Source: Emticicia aquatilis (lineage in GTDB: Bacteria; Bacteroidota; Bacteroidia; Cytophagales; Spirosomataceae). Taken from it: a stretch of 64,000 nucleotides of DNA. The notes under the pieces were generated by a model. It did not search any database. It had not been told where the DNA came from and saw only the letters and a program-made list of their open reading frames with translations. Shown piece after piece: positions 58,125-64,000 of this stretch (positions within the stretch are counted from its first letter, which is position 1; every line of letters begins with the position of its first letter). The stretch spans positions 186,001 through 250,000 of the forward strand of contig NZ_BMKK01000008.1 in NCBI RefSeq assembly GCF_014644295.1, written 5' to 3'. Both the position numbers and the translations under genes were made by a program.

Positions 58125-59840
58125 TTACAAATTCTTCTTCTTCAATTCACTAACCGCAAAATTGGCAGCACGAGCCGTGAGAGCCATGAAAGTAAGCGAA
58201 GGGTTTTGATTGCCAATGGATGTCATGCAAGCACCGTCGGTAACGAATACGTTTTTGCAAGCGTGTAATTGATTCCATTCATTTAGCAGCGAAGTTTTTG
58301 GATCTTTGCCCATTCTTACGCCACCCATTTCGTGAATATCCAAGCCTGGGTTTTGTTTACTATCAAACATATTGATGTTTTTACAACCTGCCTTTTCGAG
58401 CATTTCAGAGGCTTGCACATGAAAATCTTTCATCATTTTGTGGTCATTCTCATCATAACCAATGGAAGTAATTAATTGCGGCACGCCCCACGCATCGGTT
58501 TTATCTTTGCTCAATCTTACGTGGTTTTCTTTTTTAGGAATTGTCTCGCCTTGCATCTGTATATACACGCTCCATGTATCGCCTGGGTGAGTAAGACTTT
58601 CCTTAAAATCTGCTCCAAATGCTTCTGGTTGCGAACCTCTTTGCCACGAGCCACGTCCTGCCGAAAACGCCACCATATAGCCACGCTGAAAATCAGTTTC
58701 TTGTTTTTCAACATTTCTAAACGAAGCCATAAATGCCGAAGTTGGTCGGCGACCGTAATAATATTGGTCGGTGAAGCCTTCAAAAGTTGCTCCACCTTGT
58801 CCACGATACTGATGGAATGCAATGTATTGCCCTAAAACTCCGCTATCATTTCCCAGCCCATTTGGGAAACGATTAGAAATTGAATTCAATAAAATCAAAT
58901 TGGAATTAAGAGCTGCGGCATTGACAAAAATGATACGAGCCTTGTAATCAATGCTTTCTTTGGTGTTGGTATCAATTACTCTAACTCCCGATGCCTTGCC
59001 CAGCTTTTCATCATAAATAATCGAATGAACAACTGAGTTGGGGCGAATCGTCAATTTGCCTGTTTTAGCCGCCCACGGTAAGGTAGAGGAATTTGAACTG
59101 AAATATCCACCAAATGGACAACCTCGCTCGCACAAACTACGGGCTTGACATTGCCCACGCCCTTGTTTGGCGTGAATTTCGTTGGGTTTTGTCAAATGAG
59201 CACACCGGCCGATAATCACTTGGCGGTCTTGGTAGTGTTTTTTTACCGCCGACTGAATGTGTTTTTCAACACAATTCAATTCCCAAGCTGGTAAGAACTC
59301 TCCATCTGGCAGATTTTTGATATTATCTTTATTTCCCGAAATTCCTGCAAAACGCTCCACGTGGCTGTACCACGGAGCAATATCTTTGTATCTGATTGGC
59401 CAATCTACCGCAAAACCATCACGGGCAGGAGCTTCAAATTCGTACTCGCTCCAACGTTGGGTTTGTCTTGCCCAAAGCAAAGATTTACCGCCAACTTGGT
59501 AGCCACGAATCCAGTCGAAAGGTTTTTCTTGAATGTAAGGGTGCTGTTCGTCTTTTACAAAAAAATGCTGCGTTGCTTCCGAGTAAGCATAGCAACGATT
59601 CACGATGGGGTTTTTCTGTAAATCTTCTTTCGTATCTCGTAGTCGATGCTCAAACTCCCAAATGTTTGTCATGGAAGTTGGGTAATCTTTCACGTGTTCG
59701 ACCATTCCGCCACGCTCCAGAACCAATGTTTTTAGTCCTTTTTCGCAGAGTTCTTTGGCCGCCCAGCCGCCACTAATACCCGAACCGATTACGATTGCAT
59801 CATAAGTTGTGCTTTTATCAGCGTCAATATTGAAATTCAT
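58125..59840 (-). CDS. GMC family FAD oxidoreductase
   Basis: 571 residues, no signal peptide. FAD-binding GxGxxG: YDAIVIGSGISGGWAAKELCEKGLKTLVLERGG (residues 13-45). GMC features include GGKSLLWARQTQRWS, KLTIRPNSVVHSIIYDE, FVNAAALNSNLILLNS and the C-terminal GACMTSIGNQNPSLTFMALTARAANFA; HEMGGVRMGKDPKTS near the end is typical of the gluconate 2-dehydrogenase/glucoside 3-dehydrogenase subgroup. The small partner subunit usually coded beside such enzymes is not present here. The substrate is probably a sugar or sugar acid (inference). Confidence 0.82.
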   Translation of the reverse strand: MNFNIDADKSTTYDAIVIGSGISGGWAAKELCEKGLKTLVLERGGMVEHVKDYPTSMTNIWEFEHRLRDTKEDLQKNPIVNRCYAYSEATQHFFVKDEQHPYIQEKPFDWIRGYQVGGKSLLWARQTQRWSEYEFEAPARDGFAVDWPIRYKDIAPWYSHVERFAGISGNKDNIKNLPDGEFLPAWELNCVEKHIQSAVKKHYQDRQVIIGRCAHLTKPNEIHAKQGRGQCQARSLCERGCPFGGYFSSNSSTLPWAAKTGKLTIRPNSVVHSIIYDEKLGKASGVRVIDTNTKESIDYKARIIFVNAAALNSNLILLNSISNRFPNGLGNDSGVLGQYIAFHQYRGQGGATFEGFTDQYYYGRRPTSAFMASFRNVEKQETDFQRGYMVAFSAGRGSWQRGSQPEAFGADFKESLTHPGDTWSVYIQMQGETIPKKENHVRLSKDKTDAWGVPQLITSIGYDENDHKMMKDFHVQASEMLEKAGCKNINMFDSKQNPGLDIHEMGGVRMGKDPKTSLLNEWNQLHACKNVFVTDGACMTSIGNQNPSLTFMALTARAANFAVSELKKKNL

Positions 59841-60039
59841 AGTTTTGTTGGTTGAAGAAATAACAAATTTATGAGAATTTCGGAGAAGAACAAGTGTAAA
59901 ATGTGTGTTTCAGAAAATTCATTTCCCTTTCGTAAAGTTGTCGAGCCACATATCATTTTTTAACATTTCGTTTGGCTGAAACGCTGTTATTTCGAGTGAT
60001 TTATGTGGCTTTTTGCTAAAATACTTTAATTCAAGCATT

Positions 60040-60936
60040 ATGTTTCAGCTATTCAACGAAACAAAGGACGTACTGGAAGCGATAAAATATGATGATAATA
60101 TCGTTGTGTTTTCGTCATTGCGTGAGTTTTATCATCCAATTCATTCGAAAGGTTTTGCCATAAAGTATGTCTTTGAGGGAAGTGAAAAATATATCATTAA
60201 TGGTCAAAAGTATGATGTAAAAGCTGGAAAATATTTGCTCACAAATTATCTTTTAGAGGGTAGTGTTGAGATTGAAAGCAACAAAAATGTCAAAGGAATT
60301 TGTATCAATATCATACCTTCAATGCTGACCGAGGTGGTAGCAAGTATGAAACGACCTGATACCTCTTTTTCAGACTCTGCACTTGGAGAATTCTTTAGTA
60401 CAACTGATTTTTTGGAGAATCATTATGATGCCAATCAGACCCAACTTGGTGGCGTTTTATCAAGAATGGGACTTTCTGCTCAAAGAAATCATTTGTCAAC
60501 TGATATTTTCAATCAAGAGTTTTTCTATCAATTATCGGAGAAAATCGTTGCAGACCAATTGCCAGTTTTTAAGCAATTACAGCAAATTCCTACCATCAAA
60601 TCTGCCACAAAAAAAGATTTATACAAACGAGTTTCGTTGGGGCGAGAATTTATTGATAATGCTTTCTTTATGCCGCTGACCATTGAATTGGTAGCAAAAG
60701 AAGCCTGCATGTCGGAATATCACTTTTTTAGGATTTTTAAATTAGTTTACGGACTTACACCTCACCAGTATATTTTGCAGAAAAGACTCGAACACAGTCA
60801 GAAAATTCTTCGACAAGACCGATATTCGGTGTCGGAAGCTGCCATTGAGTCGGGTTTTGCTGATATTTATGCTTTTAGCAAAGCTTTCAAAAACCACTTC
60901 GGAGTTTCGCCTACGTTATTTTTAAAACAGAATTAG
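60040..60936 (+). CDS. AraC-family transcription regulator
   Basis: 298 residues from ATG 60040 (MFQLFNETKDVLEAIKYDDN); an in-frame ATG at 60013 would add nine. The C-terminal AraC DNA-binding domain (about 200-298) has both helix-turn-helix units: IELVAKEACMSEYHFFRIFKLVYGLTPHQYILQKRLEHSQKIL and SVSEAAIESGFADIYAFSKAFKNHFGVSPTLFL. The N-terminal cupin-like part (YVFEGSEKYIINGQKYDVKAGKYLLTNYLL) would sense an unknown ligand. It is divergent from the GMC gene and reads toward the serine hydrolase, either of which it may control. Confidence 0.87.
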   Translation: MFQLFNETKDVLEAIKYDDNIVVFSSLREFYHPIHSKGFAIKYVFEGSEKYIINGQKYDVKAGKYLLTNYLLEGSVEIESNKNVKGICINIIPSMLTEVVASMKRPDTSFSDSALGEFFSTTDFLENHYDANQTQLGGVLSRMGLSAQRNHLSTDIFNQEFFYQLSEKIVADQLPVFKQLQQIPTIKSATKKDLYKRVSLGREFIDNAFFMPLTIELVAKEACMSEYHFFRIFKLVYGLTPHQYILQKRLEHSQKILRQDRYSVSEAAIESGFADIYAFSKAFKNHFGVSPTLFLKQN

Positions 60937-61009
60937 CAGGATTTGACAAATAGAAGTGCTGTGGTCATGATAATTTTACGCATCCTCATTCATTTGTGTT
61001 ACAATTATT

Positions 61010-62818
61010 ATGAAAAAAGCTATTACTATTTTACTCCTTTTGATGCTACAAAAAGGATTTTCACAGACAACCGATAAACGCTTCATTGGCATTGATTCAA
61101 CTTTCAACCGAGTGCTGAAAGATTGGAATTGTGCAGGTTTTGCCGTTGCGGTTGTCGAGAAAGACAAAATTGTCTATGCCAAAGGCTTTGGCTATGCCGA
61201 TGTTGCCAACAAAATTCCAGTTACCGAAAATACTCTTTTTGCTTCAGGAAGTTGCACAAAGGCATTTACTTGCTCACTTTTGGGAATTTTACAAGAAGAA
61301 GGAAAAGTAGATTTTGATAAACCTGCCCGAAACTATCTCCCACAACTTAAATTTTACAACGATGAGCTAAACAACAAAGTGACGATTCGAGATATGATGT
61401 GTCACCGAACTGGCTTACCACGTTATGATGATGCTTGGGGACTTTTCAAATCAAAATCAGTCGATTCATTACTGAAAAAAGTGCAATTTCAAGAACCAAA
61501 TTATGGACTTCGAGAAAAATTTCAGTACAATAATTTCATGTTTTTGGCCCAGGGAAAAATCATCGAAAATCTGACAGGTGAACCTTACCGAAACTATTTG
61601 CAAGAAAAGATTTTACAGCCATTGGGAATGAAAAACCTCAATTTTTCGGTCGATTCTATGGCAAAAAATAAAGATAGGGCTTTGGGATATATCACGACCG
61701 ATGATGATAAAATCAAGCAAACCGAATACGTAAATTTAGATGTGATGTCGTCGGTTGGAGGAATCAATACTTCGGTTGTCGAAATGGCCAAATGGGCAAT
61801 GCTGTGGGCGAATAATGGCGTTTATAAAGGTAAACGAATTTTGCCTGCTTCTTATGTCAGAGATGCCATCGGCTCGCACATGATTATTGCGGGTGGCGTG
61901 CCGGCCAATAACAATCCTTCGCTCTATTTTAACAATTATGGTTTGGGTTGGTTTGTGTCATCGTATCGTGGGCATTACCGAGTTGACCACGGCGGCACGA
62001 TTACAGGTTTTACGGCCAATGTTGCGTTTTTTCCTACCGATAATGTCGGAATTGTGGTGTTTTGTAATCAAAATCTATCAAAAGTTACCTCAATCGTCCG
62101 CAATGTAATTGCCGACCGAATGCTGGATTTACCTACTAAAGATTGGAGTAGCTATTTGTTAACCTCTGAAAATGCTGCAAAACTGGCCATGAAAAACGCC
62201 AAGAAAAGTGCATTACAAAATCAGAAAACTAATGAAAAACCCTCGCATAATTTAGAAAACTACGAAGGATATTATACCAACGAAGCCTACGGAAAATTTG
62301 AAATTTCACTCAAAAAAGATTCATTATTTGCAGTTTTTGCAGAAGATAAATGGTGGCTTCGCCCTTTCAAAAATGATGTTTTTGAAGTGTATCAAGTCGA
62401 TAAAAAAACTGGGGTTGACACGAGTTTTAGCATTAATCGAATTGTATTTAATCAAGATATAAACGGAGAAATCAAAAGTACATCAATTCAGTTTGACCCC
62501 GAAGTAGCTAAACCCATAGAATTTGAGCGGTCTGTCAAGCCAAAAACGCTTTCAAAAGAAGTTTTAATGACTTATACAGGAGAATTTTTATTAAATGGAA
62601 CACCCATGAAAATTAGCCTCAAAAATGATAAAACTTTATTCATGTCGTTACCGAACCAATCTGATTTTGAGTTGGTGGCTATCGAAAAAGATAAGTTTAA
62701 TTTAAAAGTAGGAGCAGCGGGGTATTCTGTAAATTTTATCAAAGATTCAAAAGGAAATTACAATGAATTGCTGTTAAATCAGCCTAATGGTACATTTAAA
62801 GCAACACGAAAAAAATAG
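61010..62818 (+). CDS. Secreted serine hydrolase (class C beta-lactamase/esterase family)
   Basis: 602 residues with a signal peptide (MKKAITILLLLMLQKGFS). The catalytic domain (about 30-375) shows SxxK in ASGSCTKAFTCSLLGI, the YxN motif in FQYNNFMFLAQG and the HxG-type third motif in RVDHGGTITGF. A C-terminal DUF3471-type beta-barrel extension (about 420-600) follows. Such proteins are usually D-aminopeptidases or esterases rather than true beta-lactamases. It is 73 bases downstream of the AraC gene, same strand. Confidence 0.85.
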   Translation: MKKAITILLLLMLQKGFSQTTDKRFIGIDSTFNRVLKDWNCAGFAVAVVEKDKIVYAKGFGYADVANKIPVTENTLFASGSCTKAFTCSLLGILQEEGKVDFDKPARNYLPQLKFYNDELNNKVTIRDMMCHRTGLPRYDDAWGLFKSKSVDSLLKKVQFQEPNYGLREKFQYNNFMFLAQGKIIENLTGEPYRNYLQEKILQPLGMKNLNFSVDSMAKNKDRALGYITTDDDKIKQTEYVNLDVMSSVGGINTSVVEMAKWAMLWANNGVYKGKRILPASYVRDAIGSHMIIAGGVPANNNPSLYFNNYGLGWFVSSYRGHYRVDHGGTITGFTANVAFFPTDNVGIVVFCNQNLSKVTSIVRNVIADRMLDLPTKDWSSYLLTSENAAKLAMKNAKKSALQNQKTNEKPSHNLENYEGYYTNEAYGKFEISLKKDSLFAVFAEDKWWLRPFKNDVFEVYQVDKKTGVDTSFSINRIVFNQDINGEIKSTSIQFDPEVAKPIEFERSVKPKTLSKEVLMTYTGEFLLNGTPMKISLKNDKTLFMSLPNQSDFELVAIEKDKFNLKVGAAGYSVNFIKDSKGNYNELLLNQPNGTFKATRKK

Positions 62819-62936
62819 TAATAAACAAATTAACCAACTGCTCAAATAGAAAATGCAACATTCTCTTAATTTTCTCGACTTTTAGCAGTAAAGTTCAAAG
62901 TAACAGGTAAATCCAAACTTTCTAAATCTTACAATC

Positions 62937-63068
62937 ATGACAAAAGAAGCACTTTTCAAATCGAACTTATTTAAAGTTTTTTTGGTCGTATTTATTGCAG
63001 TTTGTATCATCAAAATATTCGCAGCTGGCTTTTCTTTTGGGAATTGGCTGTATTTGAAAACCCACTAA
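62937..63068 (+). CDS. 43-residue single-pass membrane peptide
   Basis: Short gene running from ATG 62937 to TAA 63066-63068, beginning MTKEALFKSNLFKVF. One hydrophobic helix (about 14-33, FLVVFIAVCIIKIFAAGF). The spacing of 41 bases to the receptor gene suggests a shared transcript. Function unknown; moderate confidence that it is expressed. Confidence 0.45.
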   Translation: MTKEALFKSNLFKVFLVVFIAVCIIKIFAAGFSFGNWLYLKTH

Positions 63069-63109
63069 GAACTGACACAAACAACTGAATATATTAAAAA
63101 AACAAAATT

Positions 63110-64000
63110 ATGATTAAAAGCTATTACATTACAATTTTACTATTTCTGGTTACACAACTGACTTATAGTCAAACGATTGATAAAGTGACTGGTCAAGTGC
63201 AGAATGAAAAAAAAGAACCAATTATCGGAGCAACGGTCATTCTTTCTAAAGCAAAAACCAATAAACTTATCAAGTCAACTTTTACGGATGTTGACGGGAA
63301 ATTTGAATTTGAAAAATTAAAAGAAGACACCTGCAAAATCACGGTTTCGTATATCGGTATGCAGCCATACGTTGCCGAAAACATCATTTTGTCAGCTTCA
63401 AACTCAAATGTTGATTTAGGGATTATTTCACTTTCGGAAGCTATCAAAAACTTACAAGAAGTGACTGTCAAGGCTCAAAAATCGTTCGTAGAAAAAAAGA
63501 TTGACCGAGTTGTGATAAATCCCGATGCCTTGATAGGAAACGCTGGTACAACTTCGCTCGAAATCTTAGAAAAAGCTCCAGGGGTGCAGGTCGATGTGAA
63601 TGGTTTGATTACGCTCAAAGGAAAATCAGGCGTAGTAGTTTTTGTTGACGACAAACCCACGTATTTGGCAACTGCCGATTTGGCTGGTTATTTGCGTTCA
63701 TTGCCCGCAGGTTCGGTCGAAAGTATAGAAATCATGACCAATCCACCAGCCAAATATGATGCCGCAGGAAATGCGGGTGTCATAAATATCAAGCTAAAAA
63801 AGAACCAAGTGAAAGGTTTGAATGGCGGAATTAATTTGGGTTACGGGCAAGGGCGATACGCTCGAACCAATAATAGTGTCAATTTCAATTACCGAATCAA
63901 TAAGGTCAATTTCTTTACCAATGCCAGTGTCAATCAAAATAATACATATCAAGATTTGACCATCAATCGCCTTTATTACACACCCGAAGGTGCTTATTCT
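63110..64000 (+). CDS. TonB-receptor-like outer membrane protein, N-terminal part
   Basis: Runs off the right edge after 297 codons. Signal peptide (MIKSYYITILLFLVTQLTYS), then a carboxypeptidase-regulatory-like domain (VTGQVQNEKKEPIIGATVIL...FTDVDGKFEFEKL...ITVSYIGMQPYV, about 22-105). A plug domain follows (SFVEKKIDRVVINPDALIGNAGTTSLEILEKAPGVQVDVNGLITLKGKSGVVVFVDDKPTYL, IEIMTNPPAKYDAAGNAGVINIKLKK), then the first barrel strands. It fits the outer-membrane beta-barrel (TonB-dependent receptor) family of Bacteroidota that lacks a SusD partner. The substrate is unknown. Confidence 0.85.
   Translation, partial: MIKSYYITILLFLVTQLTYSQTIDKVTGQVQNEKKEPIIGATVILSKAKTNKLIKSTFTDVDGKFEFEKLKEDTCKITVSYIGMQPYVAENIILSASNSNVDLGIISLSEAIKNLQEVTVKAQKSFVEKKIDRVVINPDALIGNAGTTSLEILEKAPGVQVDVNGLITLKGKSGVVVFVDDKPTYLATADLAGYLRSLPAGSVESIEIMTNPPAKYDAAGNAGVINIKLKKNQVKGLNGGINLGYGQGRYARTNNSVNFNYRINKVNFFTNASVNQNNTYQDLTINRLYYTPEGAYS

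Noticed and set aside
61010-62818. True beta-lactamase/antibiotic resistance gene
   Set aside because: SCTK, YNN and HGG occur in a broad esterase/peptidase family and the DUF3471-like tail is typical of non-lactamase members.
1-64000. CRISPR array, tRNA, rRNA, prophage or insertion sequence
   Set aside because: No regularly spaced repeats, cloverleaf-like segments, transposase, integrase or phage structural genes were seen while reading the window.

Overview
The window comes from a member of the Bacteroidota, most likely a Cytophagales-type aerobe. The evidence is promoter boxes of the form TAnnTTTG with few Shine-Dalgarno sequences, a C-terminal type IX secretion (T9SS) sorting domain, a carboxypeptidase-regulatory/TonB-type outer-membrane receptor, a fused DAHP synthase/chorismate mutase, WG-repeat and DUF1593 proteins, and AT-rich DNA. 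Genus is not determined. I saw no rRNA, tRNA, CRISPR array, insertion sequence or prophage.

Layout. 1-16.7 kb is mostly housekeeping and envelope genes: lspA, proline dehydrogenase, DAHP synthase/chorismate mutase, a 1201-residue secreted metalloprotease-like protein, a methyltransferase, hemW, a LysM protein, purE-purK, a voltage-gated-like ion channel with a non-canonical selectivity filter, and an OsmC protein. 17.0-31.7 kb holds clpB, a complete Wadjet (JetABCD) plasmid-defence operon on the minus strand, a ten-repeat WG protein, pheT and a methylmalonyl-CoA epimerase.

31.9-38.2 kb is a compact seven-gene plus-strand cluster: a SpeD-like pyruvoyl decarboxylase whose catalytic Cys is Ser, a zinc-ribbon DUF4178 membrane protein, a 57-residue membrane peptide, a DUF350 protein, a membrane-embedded spermidine-synthase-like protein, an FAD amine-oxidase-like lipoprotein, and a histidine-rich polytopic membrane protein. 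This is the best candidate for a poorly described system: polyamine-type chemistry at or on the membrane.

38.2-54.3 kb is a hydrogen-uptake island. It has two paralogous TetR regulators, a group 2a-like (cyanobacterial/Huc-type) [NiFe] hydrogenase (small and large subunits), its maturation protease, two paralogous small proteins of unknown family, a TPR protein, hypABFCDE, a six-bladed NHL protein, a NicO-like metal transporter and a bifunctional-nuclease-domain protein. Four near-identical 18-bp palindromes (TTAGAAA-n4-TTTCTAA) lie at the three candidate promoters of this island and look like the operators of the TetR pair. No membrane cytochrome b partner is present, so the electron acceptor is unknown.

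54.7-64 kb has two tandem DUF1593 nucleoside-hydrolase-like secreted proteins, a GMC oxidoreductase, an AraC regulator, a serine hydrolase and the start of an outer-membrane receptor cut by the window edge. Functional calls are from motif recognition by eye; no searches were run.
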